This document shows positions 15,778-23,647 of a DNA stretch of 36,435 bases, in pieces. Numbering within the stretch: position 1 is the first letter of the stretch; each line of letters starts with the position of its first letter. This DNA comes from Myxococcales bacterium (lineage in GTDB: Bacteria; Myxococcota_A; Polyangia; Nannocystales; Nannocystaceae). The DNA lies in the NCBI GenBank assembly GCA_014240065.1, contig JAAZXR010000043.1, positions 1-36,435 of the forward strand, written 5' to 3'. Under the pieces are notes generated by a model. It saw only the letters and a list, made by a program, of their open reading frames with translations. It was not told the origin of the DNA and did no database searches. A program made the translations under genes and the position numbers.

Positions 15778-16895
15778 CGGGCCCAGCGCGACACCCCCCG
15801 GCGCCTCCACCGGCGCTCGACGAAGCCGGTGACGAGCGTGAGGGAGAGCGGCTCGACAAGGTCGCCTTGGCGGCGTGGCTCTCCTCAAAGGGGCTCCTCC
15901 ACGCGGGCGCGCCGGTCGCGGTCCGTCAGTTCCGCGGCGGCTACTCCAACCTCACCTACCTCATCGAAGCGGGAGACGCGGCCTACGTATTTCGCCGGCC
16001 CCCCTTCGGGAACACTGTGCGCAGCGGCCACGACATGACCCGCGAGGTGCGGGTGCTCCGCGCCCTTGAAGGCGAGTTCAAGCAGGCGCCCAGGGTGGTG
16101 GCGGCGGCTGAGAACCTCCCGGCCCTTGGGGGCGCCTGCTACCTCATGGAGCGGGTCCACGGGGTCATCATCCGGCGTCGACTGCCGCGCGGACTCTCGG
16201 CCACGGAGGACACCATGCGGCGGCTGAGCGAGTCCATGATCGACACCCTCGCCCGCCTCCACACTGTGGACGTATCGCAGCCGCAGCTCGCAGCGCTCGG
16301 ACGACCGGAGGGATACGCCGAGCGACAAGTGGTTGGATGGACCGCGCGCTACGCCCGGGCCAAGACCGACGACCTCGAGGGGATGAAGCGCATGGCGCAG
16401 TTCTTGGCCGAGCGCCTGCCACCGATCAGCACGCTCCCTCCGAGCCTGGTCCACAACGACTTCAAATACGACAACCTCGTCCTCAACCCTGACAATATCG
16501 GCGACGTTCGAGCCGTGCTCGACTGGGAGATGGCGACCATCGGAGACCCGCTCATGGACCTCGGGACGACCCTAGGATATTGGGTAGAGGCGGGTGACCC
16601 CGCGCCGATCCAAGCGCTCGCGTTTGGACCCACCGCGCGACCCGGCAGCCTCACCCGCGCGGGGTTGGTCGCTCGTTATGCCGCCGCCCGCGGGGTGCCT
16701 GTCTTGGATCCCGTCTTCTACTATGTCTTTGGAATCTTCAAGATCGCCGTGATCATCCAACAAATCTATGCACGATTCGTCCGAGGGACGACCAAGGACA
16801 CGCGGTTCGCGGGGCTTGGCGCGGTGGTCGGCGTCCTCGCCACCCATGGCGCGAGCGTCTGCGACCGCGACAGCCTCGGGCCGCCGAGCCCGTAG
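15774..16895 (+). CDS. APH-family small-molecule kinase (LvaA / ACAD10-11 N-domain type)
   Basis: 373 residues, kinase-like fold. A glycine-rich turn FRGGYSNLTYLI is at 53-64, and Y71-V-F-R-R with the following helix gives the ATP pocket. The catalytic loop HNDFKYDN (H227, D229, N234) and metal-binding DWE (D250) in VLDWEMATIGDPLMDLG are intact, so it should be active. Despite the family name, this branch phosphorylates acyl-CoA hydroxyls rather than antibiotics, judging from mammalian ACAD10/11 and bacterial LvaA. The start ATG overlaps the dehydrogenase stop by 4 bases, so the two are co-translated, probably in fixed ratio. The first 25 residues are Pro/Glu-rich. No LvaB-like small partner is encoded nearby. 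Confidence 0.9.
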   Translation: MTGPARHPPAPPPALDEAGDEREGERLDKVALAAWLSSKGLLHAGAPVAVRQFRGGYSNLTYLIEAGDAAYVFRRPPFGNTVRSGHDMTREVRVLRALEGEFKQAPRVVAAAENLPALGGACYLMERVHGVIIRRRLPRGLSATEDTMRRLSESMIDTLARLHTVDVSQPQLAALGRPEGYAERQVVGWTARYARAKTDDLEGMKRMAQFLAERLPPISTLPPSLVHNDFKYDNLVLNPDNIGDVRAVLDWEMATIGDPLMDLGTTLGYWVEAGDPAPIQALAFGPTARPGSLTRAGLVARYAAARGVPVLDPVFYYVFGIFKIAVIIQQIYARFVRGTTKDTRFAGLGAVVGVLATHGASVCDRDSLGPPSP

Positions 16896-16899
16896 CCCC

Positions 16900-16928
16900 T
16901 TGGCGTGACAGCGCGTGGAGGGTACTGT
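16900..16928 (+). promoter_or_regulatory. Promoter of the esterase lipoprotein (leaderless)
   Basis: TTGGCG (16900-16905), exactly 17 bases, TACTGT (16923-16928), then 6 bases to the ATG at 16935. This is the best leaderless promoter in the window. GGAGG at 16917-16921 is 13 bases from the ATG, too far to be an ordinary ribosome site. Confidence 0.5.
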
Positions 16929-16934
16929 CGCCTC

Positions 16935-17924
16935 ATGCGCCGCACACTCACAGTATCTATCGTCTCCTTGCTCCTCGTGGGCTGCGGCGGCGACGCGGAG
17001 GACGCCTCCACCGACGGCGAGTCCGGGGACACCTCGACGTCGACCGGTGGAGATGGCGACGGTGACGGTGACGGTGACGGTGACGGTGACGGCGACGGCA
17101 CCCCAGGATGCAACGGTGGCGGGCTCAACTCCGGCGGCGACTACGTCCGTGATCTGCCGTTCGGCGGAATCACGCGGGAGTTTCAGATGCACCTCCCCGC
17201 CGACTACGACCCCGCGACGCCGACGCCGGTCGTACTCAATTTTCACGGGTTCGGATCCCAAGCCTCCGAACAGATCTTTTTCTCCAACATGAACGAGACC
17301 TCCGACGCCGAGGGGTTCATCGTCGTCTATCCGGAAGGACTCCCCAACGGAGGCAACGGGAGCCAGTCGTGGAACGCGGGATCGTGCTGCGCTGACGATC
17401 CGAGTCGAGACGACGTCGGCTTCGCGCGCGCCCTCGTCGACGAGCTCGACAACCTCGCCTGCATCAACCGGGACCAGGTCTTCTCCACCGGTATGTCCAA
17501 CGGCGGCTATATGTCTTATATGCTCGCGTGCGAGGCGCCCGATCTCATCGCCGCGGCCGCACCCGTCGCGGGCGCCCTCGGCATCTCCACCACGGCGTGC
17601 AATCCCGAGGAGGTCATTCCCCTGATCCATATCCACGGGACGGTCGATTCGCTCGTGCCCTACTCCGCGGCCGTCTCCAGCACCGACGCCTGGGCGGAGA
17701 AGGCCGGGTGCGTCGGTGACCCGGTGGAGGTCTACAATATGGGCATCGCGACCTGTGTCCGATGGGACGACTGCAGCCAAGGCGGCCCCGTCGAGCTCTG
17801 CTCCGTCGAAGGCATCGATCACTGCTGGCCCGGTCAGCTGTTTTGCCCGTTCGGATCCTCCACCGAAGACCTCATGTCCAACGAGGTCATGTGGGAGTTC
17901 TTCCAAGCCACCACCACCGGCTAG
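16935..17924 (+). CDS. Lipoprotein esterase, PHB depolymerase / feruloyl esterase-like alpha/beta hydrolase
   Basis: 329 residues. The signal peptide ends with lipobox LLVGC (C17), followed by a Ser/Thr/Asp linker and eight Asp-Gly dipeptides, then an alpha/beta hydrolase. The oxyanion region is LNFHGFGS, the nucleophile elbow G-M-S-N-G has S188, the acid is D238 in HGTVDSLVPY and the base is H296 in GIDHCWPG, so the triad is complete. This pattern is that of extracellular poly(3-hydroxybutyrate) depolymerase and LpqC/feruloyl-esterase-type enzymes; the true ester substrate cannot be read from sequence. Several Cys suggest disulfides. ATG 16935 is fixed by the lipobox length and the promoter; an ORF start at 16905 overlaps the -35. 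Convergent with thrB. Confidence 0.9.
   Translation: MRRTLTVSIVSLLLVGCGGDAEDASTDGESGDTSTSTGGDGDGDGDGDGDGDGDGTPGCNGGGLNSGGDYVRDLPFGGITREFQMHLPADYDPATPTPVVLNFHGFGSQASEQIFFSNMNETSDAEGFIVVYPEGLPNGGNGSQSWNAGSCCADDPSRDDVGFARALVDELDNLACINRDQVFSTGMSNGGYMSYMLACEAPDLIAAAAPVAGALGISTTACNPEEVIPLIHIHGTVDSLVPYSAAVSSTDAWAEKAGCVGDPVEVYNMGIATCVRWDDCSQGGPVELCSVEGIDHCWPGQLFCPFGSSTEDLMSNEVMWEFFQATTTG
17052..17099 (+). repeat. Hexanucleotide array coding (Asp-Gly)8
   Basis: Eight in-frame copies of GA(C/T)GG(C/T), mostly GACGGT, forming the acidic linker between lipid anchor and esterase domain. The core copies are identical, which points to slippage expansion. Confidence 0.9.
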
Positions 17925-17947
17925 GCGAGCGACGCCACCGCGCGCTG

Positions 17948-18898
17948 CTAGTGGAGCGGGGGCGACACCACGCGAGCGCCGCCGCTGATGGTGGCGACGC
18001 GCCCTTCCCCGCGGACGCCCGCCATGCGGTAGGTGTCGTCAAAGATCTGCAGCAGCGCCTTCGCGCGCTGAGGATCGTCGGTGAGCGCGAAGGTCGTCGG
18101 CCCCGCGCCGCTGATACTGCACGCGAGGGCCCCCGCCTCGAGGGACGCGGCCTTGGCGTCCCGGTACCCCGGGATGAGATCGGCGCGAACCGGCTCCACG
18201 AGGCGATCCACCATGGCCTCGCCTACCATCATGAGGTCATTTTCGTGCAGTCCGTGCACGAGCTGCGCGAGCCGAGCCGAGTTCTCCGCGACGGCGGCGA
18301 ATGGCACCGTCTCCGGCAGCGCCGCCCTCGCCTTCGCGGTGGGGACCTCGTGATCCGGCGTGTACACCACCACGTGACACGGGGTCGGGTTTGGCAGCCG
18401 CACGATCCGCAGTGGATCGAGCGCGGCGATCAGCACGATCCCCCCGTAGATGCACGGCGCCACGTTGTCGGGGTGCGCGGCGCCACAGGCGATCCGCTCC
18501 CCCTCCCGACAGGCCTCGACGAGCGCGTCCTTCCCCACCTGCAGGCCGAGCGCTCGCTCCACGGCGATCACCGCGGCGCAGGCGCTCGCGCCGCTCGAAC
18601 CAAGCCCAGAGCCGAGCGGTAAGCCCTTGCGGAGCCGCAGCTCGACCCCCGCGCCGGGCGCGTAGCGGTCGATGAGCTGTGTCGCGGCGACGCCCGCGGT
18701 GTTGCGCGACGCCTCGGTCGGCAGCTTCCCATGATCACCGTCGATATCGACGATGTGTACACCTGCGCGCTCACTGCGGCGAGCGAGGACGTGGTCGCCC
18801 GGAAGATCGAGCGCCAAGCCGACGCAGTCGTACCCCGGGCCGAGGTTCGAGACGGTCGCCGGCGCGAAGGCCTCAACCCATGGAGACGGAGCGCTCAT
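17948..18898 (-). CDS. thrB: Homoserine kinase (GHMP family)
   Basis: Phosphorylates L-homoserine with ATP on the path to threonine. 316 residues, the normal length for GHMP-type ThrB. N-terminal AFAPATVSNLGPGYD is the substrate-binding strand, the ATP-binding motif is GLPLGSGLGSSGASA, and the C-terminal motif is CSISGAGPTTFAL. The ATG at 18898 is chosen because it overlaps the upstream gene's stop as ATGA (18895-18898) and gives MSAPSPWVEAFAPAT; a start at 18922 would intrude into that gene. No thrA or thrC is in the window, so the gene is away from the classical thr operon. Its upstream partner is a DsbA-like lipoprotein, an odd pairing. Confidence 0.96.
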   Translation of the reverse strand: MSAPSPWVEAFAPATVSNLGPGYDCVGLALDLPGDHVLARRSERAGVHIVDIDGDHGKLPTEASRNTAGVAATQLIDRYAPGAGVELRLRKGLPLGSGLGSSGASACAAVIAVERALGLQVGKDALVEACREGERIACGAAHPDNVAPCIYGGIVLIAALDPLRIVRLPNPTPCHVVVYTPDHEVPTAKARAALPETVPFAAVAENSARLAQLVHGLHENDLMMVGEAMVDRLVEPVRADLIPGYRDAKAASLEAGALACSISGAGPTTFALTDDPQRAKALLQIFDDTYRMAGVRGEGRVATISGGARVVSPPLH

Positions 18899-19884
18899 CG
18901 TCGTAACGCGTCGTCGATCCACCCCTCGACGGTGCCACCGAAGAGCGCGGGGGTGTACTCGCGTCCGTTCACGAAGACCGCGGGCGTCCCGGAGAATCCA
19001 AGCGTGTCGCCATCTTTGCGATCCGCCTCGACAACCGCCAAGCCAGTCGACGCTTCGTAGTGCGCCTCGAACGCGGCCATGTCGAGGCCTATCTCCTTGG
19101 CGTAGCGCATGAGGTCATCGTCTTCGAGCGCGTCTTGATGCGCGAAGACCTGGTCGTGCATCTCCCAAAATTTTCCCTGGGCGAGCGCCGCCTCCGTCGC
19201 CACCGCGGCACGCTTCGCGCGCGGGTGCATGCTGAGCGGGAAGTGCTTGTAGATCAGCCGCGCCTGTCCGCGAAACTGCTGCACCGCCTGACGCAATACG
19301 GGCGCCTCGGCGCGACAGTGCGGGCACTCGAAATCTGCGAAGACGACCACTGTCACCGGCGCGCGAGGGTTCCCGAAGACAGGGCGCCCCTCCACCGGGA
19401 TCTCTCGCACACGCAGCACGTCCATCACCCCAACGACCTCCTCTTTCACGTCGCCCGGGGTCGCTCCCCCGGCGAGCCGGTCGGCCATGAACTGCGCGAC
19501 GATCATCGAGTCGCGACAGGTCGCGTCCTCATTGAGAGAGGTCGCGAGGCTGTGCGGCTTCCCGCAGGCGCTCGGCTCGGTGCTCAACAGCTGAAAAAAC
19601 ATCGTGCGCTGCGTGGGGCTCAGCTTCGCGAGATCCACCCCCGGCGCCTCTTCGATCGCGGGCGCGGCTTCAGCGGCGACGCCGACCTTCGCGGCGCCGA
19701 CCTTCGGGGTGTCGGCGCCCTCCCCGAAGTTGGTCTTTGGACCCCGACGACTCTCCCCGTCCGATTGCTGGGTGGGCGCCGATGGCGGGGCGCACCCGGG
19801 ACCGCACGTGGCGAACATTGCGAAAGCGAGGGGCGCCACGGAGGCGGACGCACGAAACGATCTGCGATGGGACTTGGGGCTCAT
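18895..19884 (-). CDS. DsbA/DsbG-like thioredoxin-fold lipoprotein
   Basis: 329 residues from ATG 19884, with GGAGG about 10 nt upstream. The N-terminus is a signal peptide with candidate lipobox ATCGPGC. After an Ala/Pro linker and a helical segment with Cys (STEPSACGKPHSL...ATCRDS), the C-terminal 170 residues are a thioredoxin fold: FADFECPHC with active-site C187-P-H-C190, helix, and the cis-Pro loop FSGTPAVFVNG. This fits a periplasmic or outer-face oxidoreductase that makes or repairs disulfides, apt beside the many Cys-rich envelope proteins here. It has the same arrangement as DsbA-type lipoproteins common in myxobacteria. An extended frame back to 20502 is antisense to etfB and is rejected. 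Translationally coupled to thrB. Confidence 0.9.
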   Translation of the reverse strand: MSPKSHRRSFRASASVAPLAFAMFATCGPGCAPPSAPTQQSDGESRRGPKTNFGEGADTPKVGAAKVGVAAEAAPAIEEAPGVDLAKLSPTQRTMFFQLLSTEPSACGKPHSLATSLNEDATCRDSMIVAQFMADRLAGGATPGDVKEEVVGVMDVLRVREIPVEGRPVFGNPRAPVTVVVFADFECPHCRAEAPVLRQAVQQFRGQARLIYKHFPLSMHPRAKRAAVATEAALAQGKFWEMHDQVFAHQDALEDDDLMRYAKEIGLDMAAFEAHYEASTGLAVVEADRKDGDTLGFSGTPAVFVNGREYTPALFGGTVEGWIDDALRR

Positions 19885-19940
19885 CTGGTCGGATCCTCCC
19901 GCCTGACCCTCAAAAAAACAGGATCTGCGCGGTGTGCGTG

Positions 19941-19969
19941 AAGCTAACGCAACATCGAGGCCGCCGCAA
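19941..19969 (-). promoter_or_regulatory. Candidate promoter of dsbA-like/thrB
   Basis: On the minus strand TTGCGG (19969-19964), 17 bases, TAGCTT (19946-19941). Predicted start near 19934, leader about 50 nt including the GGAGG ribosome site. Confidence 0.4.
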
Positions 19970-20020
19970 GCGAGGCTAGCGCCCGCAACTACCCTGAAGC
20001 CAATGAAGCCCCGCGGGGTC

Positions 20021-20049
20021 TTGACGCTGGGTCCGTGGCGGGCGATACC
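20021..20049 (+). promoter_or_regulatory. Promoter of etfBA
   Basis: TTGACG (20021-20026), 17 bases, GATACC (20044-20049), giving a start near 20056 and a 20-nt leader with GGGAGG at 20062-20067. A perfect palindrome CCCCGCGGGG (20009-20018) abuts the -35 and could be an operator. Confidence 0.5.
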
Positions 20050-20076
20050 CCCCTCGACTATGGGAGGCACCATTTC

Positions 20077-20895
20077 ATGAAAATTCTCGTGACCGTGAAG
20101 CGTATTCCCGACCCAGACGAGAGCTTGAAGTTCGCTGACGGCGGCGTCGATTACAGCTCGTCCAAGTGGGTCCCCAACGCCTTTGACGAGTACGCCGTCG
20201 AGACGGCGCTGCGGCTCGCCGAGGTCGCGGGCTCCAAAGACCGACTCGCAGAGGTGATCGTCATGAGCGTGTGCCCGCAAGGGCAGCGGCAACACGTCAC
20301 CCAGTTCCTCGCCATGGGCGCGGAGCGAGGGGTGGTCGTCGACGCCGACGACAGCACCTTGGACAGCATCGCGATCTCCAAGCTCATCGCCGAGGTCGCC
20401 CGACGGGAAGAGGTGGACCTCGTCGTCGCCGGCAAGCTCTCTCAAGACAACGAAGGCAACCAGATCCCGCAACGCGTCGGGGGGCTCTTGAACTGGCCCC
20501 AAGCGTGCTTCGCTGCGGAGGTCCGCCGTGACAAGGACGCCAAGGAGCTGACCGTGTCTCGCGAGGTCGACGACGGCGTCGAGATTAAGAAGATTCCGCT
20601 CCCTGCCGTTTTGTCGGTCGACCTCCGCGTCGTCCTCCCGACGTCAGTGAGCAATGGCGTCACGGCTGCCGACCACCGCTACCAAGAAGGTGCCCGCCTC
20701 GCCTCGCTTCGTGGGATCACAATGGCGAAGCGCAAAAAGGTGCAGATCTTCACGCCGGATGATCTCGGCGTTCAAAACAGCGGCTCGGAGACGACCCGAG
20801 CGATCAACCCACCACCGGCGCGACCGTCCGGACAGATGGTCGCTTCGGCGGAAGAACTCGTAGAGAAACTTAAGACGGAGGCAAAGGTACTGTGA
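20077..20895 (+). CDS. etfB: Electron transfer flavoprotein, beta subunit
   Basis: The small ETF subunit takes electrons from acyl-CoA and other dehydrogenases and, with EtfA, passes them to ETF-quinone oxidoreductase. 272 residues, a little longer than the usual 250-260. It opens MKILVTVKRIPDPDESLKF; the AMP-binding segment is around DLVVAGKLSQDNEGNQIPQRVGGLL, and KKIPLPAVLSVDL and RYQEGARLASLRGITMAKRK are family hallmarks. Start ATG 20077 has GGGAGG 9 nt upstream. The alternative at 20035 lies upstream of the predicted -10. It overlaps etfA by GTGA. Confidence 0.97.
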   Translation: MKILVTVKRIPDPDESLKFADGGVDYSSSKWVPNAFDEYAVETALRLAEVAGSKDRLAEVIVMSVCPQGQRQHVTQFLAMGAERGVVVDADDSTLDSIAISKLIAEVARREEVDLVVAGKLSQDNEGNQIPQRVGGLLNWPQACFAAEVRRDKDAKELTVSREVDDGVEIKKIPLPAVLSVDLRVVLPTSVSNGVTAADHRYQEGARLASLRGITMAKRKKVQIFTPDDLGVQNSGSETTRAINPPPARPSGQMVASAEELVEKLKTEAKVL

Positions 20896-21866
20896 GCAAC
20901 GTACTCGTAGTTTTGGAATTCTCGGACGGTACGCTCAAGTCGAGCTGCCTCCCAGGCATCACCTGCGCGAAGCAGATCGCGGACGCCAACGGTGGCGAGC
21001 TCCACTTCCTGGTGTTGGCGGCGGACCCCGCGGCGAGCGCCGAGGCCGTGGCGAGCGCCGGATTTGGCGCGAGCACGGTGCACACCATGGCCAACCCGGC
21101 GTTTGAGCCGTTCACAGCGGAGGCGTGGGCCGACGGGATCGTCGCGGCCGTGCGCGCGACCAATGCGGCGGTCGTCGGCGGCACCGCGAGCTCCTCGCTT
21201 CGCGACGCCCTCCCGCGCGCGGCGGCCCTCCTCGACGCCGCCTTAACCTCCGAGGTGACGGCTGTCGGCGCGGAGGCCGTGCTGACCCGCCCGATCTCCG
21301 CTGGACGCGCGCTGCTCGACCAGGCCAGCAGCGGGGCGGTGTCCTTCTTCACCGCGCGCGGATCGGAATTTCCGCCCGCGGAGGCTGGCGGCGCGGCGGC
21401 GGCCGTCGCGGCGCTCCCTCCCGCCGACGCCTCCACGCGCGGGGTCACCGTGGTGGACGTTCAAAAGACACAGAGCTCCCGCCCCGCGCTCAGCGAGGCC
21501 GAGGTCGTCGTGTCCGGTGGACGTGGGATGCGCGAAGGTGAAAACTTCAAAATGCTCGAAGAGCTCACCGACCTGCTCGGAGGCGCGCTCGGGGCGAGCC
21601 GAGCAGCGACCGACGCCGGCATGGTTCCGGCGGACCTCCAGGTCGGCCAGACCGGGAAGATCGTCGCGCCCGACCTGTACATCGCGGTCGCGATCTCCGG
21701 CGCCATCCAGCACCTCGCCGGGATGAAGGGCTCCAAGACGATCGTCGCGGTCAACAAGGACGAAGAGGCCCCCATCTTTCAGGTCGCGGACTACGGTCTC
21801 GTCGGCAAGTGGGAAGACGAGCTCCCGAAGATTCTTGAGCTCGTCAAGGCTGCGAAGGCCGGCTGA
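20892..21866 (+). CDS. etfA: Electron transfer flavoprotein, alpha subunit
   Basis: 324 residues. The N-terminal domain pairs with EtfB; the C-terminal domain holds the redox FAD, seen in the signature region [40 protein letters not shown] and the following [27 protein letters not shown], with [25 protein letters not shown] at the end. Start GTG 20892 overlaps the etfB stop as GTGA, so the subunits are made in balance. Likely electron donors include the acyl-CoA dehydrogenase coded 5 kb upstream. Confidence 0.97.
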   Translation: MSNVLVVLEFSDGTLKSSCLPGITCAKQIADANGGELHFLVLAADPAASAEAVASAGFGASTVHTMANPAFEPFTAEAWADGIVAAVRATNAAVVGGTASSSLRDALPRAAALLDAALTSEVTAVGAEAVLTRPISAGRALLDQASSGAVSFFTARGSEFPPAEAGGAAAAVAALPPADASTRGVTVVDVQKTQSSRPALSEAEVVVSGGRGMREGENFKMLEELTDLLGGALGASRAATDAGMVPADLQVGQTGKIVAPDLYIAVAISGAIQHLAGMKGSKTIVAVNKDEEAPIFQVADYGLVGKWEDELPKILELVKAAKAG

Positions 21867-21873
21867 GTTCATC

Positions 21874-21892
21874 ACCCGCCTTGTCGGCGGGT
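21874..21892 (+). terminator. Hairpin after etfBA
   Basis: ACCCGCC (21874-21880), 5-nt loop, GGCGGGT (21886-21892): a perfect 7-bp GC-rich stem 7 bases after the etfA stop. No T-run follows. Confidence 0.45.
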
Positions 21893-22012
21893 TCGGGGGA
21901 CGAGCCCCTCCCCCCTGGAGGGTCGCGCCCTTGGCCCGATCCGGACCAACCTGGCGGGGCGGGGCCGGGTAGGCAGCAGACACCGCGCGGCGTTGCTATG
22001 CTGTGCGTCGTC

Positions 22013-23647
22013 ATGCTCGACGACGCGCAGCAGGATCGCCGACGAACACAACCGTCGTTCGTGACCTTCGTCCTGGCGGGATCTCTGGCGCAGTTGTGTA
22101 TGAGCGCGCTCCTCGTCGGCGGCCTCTTCATCAGCAGCGAGCTCAGCGCGTCGACCCACGCCGGCCTCCAACTCACCTGCGGCGCCTCGGCCTTGCTCAC
22201 GATCGCGAGCGTCGCGGTCGCCCTCAGCATGGTCGGCCGCGAGGTGGCCGATCCAAGCCGACCGCTCACCTTCGTCCTCCGCTTCGGCGCGCCGCTCGCC
22301 ACGCTCGCGGCGTGGTGGTTCTTCATGCCTGCGGGCGCCGACTCCGCGAGCGCTGACCAGCTGCTCCAGCTCGTCCTCCCCACCGCAGCCCTCGGGTGGG
22401 CGGCCGCGTTGCTCGTCTCGGTCCTGTTGCGTCAGTCGCTGCGCTCTCACCAACATCAGCTGCGCGCGCGCTACGGCAGCGCCGACAGCGTGGCAGGGGG
22501 CCGCACCGAGAACCTGTCCGACGACCTCGGCCGCCTCGGCGGCTACGTCGCGCTCGCCATCGCCTTGATAATCGTCTCCATGTTCCTCGCCCATGTGGAC
22601 GCGGCCTACCTCAGGGCGCGCCCCTTCACGACCTCACTGGTCGCGTTCTTGGTCATCGGATCCATCGGCCTGGGGTACGCCGCCGGGCGTTTTTTTGGGG
22701 AGGTCTACGCGCGTACTCTGAGCTCCGTGACCGCTCGCTTCGAGCAGCTGGCTTCGGAGTCGGTCCTCGAGGCGAATCAGCCGCTGCGGACGCCGGTCGT
22801 CGAGGCGTTCGGTGGACTCTTTGCGGAGCTTGAGCGGCTGAGGATCCACCTCACGGACGAAATCTCTATTTACGAGCAGGCGCTCGAAAAGACCCGGGTG
22901 GCTCACCACGAGAAGGAACAATTTCTGGCGGCGGTGAGCCACGAACTCCGCACCCCCCTGAACTCTATTTGCGGATTTGCGCACCTCATGCTCGAAGACA
23001 CCGCCGGGGACCTCACCGCGGCTCAACGTGAAGACCTCCGGCTCGTGCGCGCCGGTGGCCACCAGTTGCTGGCGCTCATCGACGATATCGTTGACGTCAC
23101 CATGGTCGAGACCGGCGAATTCAGCCTCTCTCTCGAAGAGGAGGAGCTCGTGCCGCGCATTCGCGAGATCGTCTCGATCCACCGCCCCCTCGTACACAAC
23201 AGAGCCATCCAGCTGGAGTTCGAGGTCCGGGGGCCCGCGCGACGAATCACCTGCGACGGACGACGCATCGGGCAGGTCATCACGAACTTGCTCAGCAACG
23301 CGATCAAGTTTACCGAGCAAGGGAGCGTCACCGTCTCGTGCGACTTCGGGGCCGACGACGGGTCACTCACCATCGAGGTCAAGGATACAGGGGTGGGGAT
23401 CGGCGAGGACGGACTCAACGTCGTCTTTGAGGCCTACAAGCAGGTCGGTGAGATCAAAAAACGAAGCCGGGGCACGGGTCTAGGTCTGGCCATCTCCCGC
23501 GCTGTCGTCGAGCGGCACGGTGGTGAGATCTGGGCGACATCCTCCCTCGGCGAGGGCTCCTCCTTTTTCGCTCGACTCCCTCAAGTCGCTCGGCCCGCGA
23601 GCCCCGCTTCCTCACCAGACGATGTGGGAGGTGATGAGCGTGACTAA
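22013..23647 (+). CDS. Membrane sensor histidine kinase, catalytically complete
   Basis: 544 residues from ATG 22013. About six hydrophobic segments fill the first 225 residues with no large periplasmic loop, so it may sense the membrane itself. The kinase core is complete: H-box FLAAVSHELRTPLNS with phospho-acceptor H310, N-box IGQVITNLLSNAIKFTE, G1 VKDTGVGI, F-box VFEAYKQV and G2 GTGLGLAISRAVVERHGG. No receiver domain is attached and no response regulator lies in the window, so it is an orphan kinase apart from its partner. The start is uncertain: ATG 21998 and earlier codons are in frame, but a -10-like TATGCT (21997-22002) lies 10 nt before 22013. The 3' end overlaps the next kinase by 8 bases. 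Confidence 0.93.
   Translation: MLDDAQQDRRRTQPSFVTFVLAGSLAQLCMSALLVGGLFISSELSASTHAGLQLTCGASALLTIASVAVALSMVGREVADPSRPLTFVLRFGAPLATLAAWWFFMPAGADSASADQLLQLVLPTAALGWAAALLVSVLLRQSLRSHQHQLRARYGSADSVAGGRTENLSDDLGRLGGYVALAIALIIVSMFLAHVDAAYLRARPFTTSLVAFLVIGSIGLGYAAGRFFGEVYARTLSSVTARFEQLASESVLEANQPLRTPVVEAFGGLFAELERLRIHLTDEISIYEQALEKTRVAHHEKEQFLAAVSHELRTPLNSICGFAHLMLEDTAGDLTAAQREDLRLVRAGGHQLLALIDDIVDVTMVETGEFSLSLEEEELVPRIREIVSIHRPLVHNRAIQLEFEVRGPARRITCDGRRIGQVITNLLSNAIKFTEQGSVTVSCDFGADDGSLTIEVKDTGVGIGEDGLNVVFEAYKQVGEIKKRSRGTGLGLAISRAVVERHGGEIWATSSLGEGSSFFARLPQVARPASPASSPDDVGGDERD
23627..23635 (+). promoter_or_regulatory. Near-perfect Shine-Dalgarno inside the first kinase gene
   Basis: GGAGGTGAT matches the 16S anti-Shine-Dalgarno over nine bases and sits 8 nt (from GGAGG) before GTG 23640. 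It selects this start over ATGs at 23622 and 23634 and suggests strong coupled translation of the second kinase. Confidence 0.7.

Noticed and set aside
16572-17906. Antisense open frame over the kinase and the esterase
   Set aside because: Includes a Val-Thr repeat that is simply the reverse of the Asp-Gly array; the sense genes have intact catalytic residues.
19885-20502. N-terminal extension of the DsbA-like frame by 206 codons
   Set aside because: Runs antisense through etfB and its promoter; the start at 19884 has a Shine-Dalgarno and begins a proper signal peptide.
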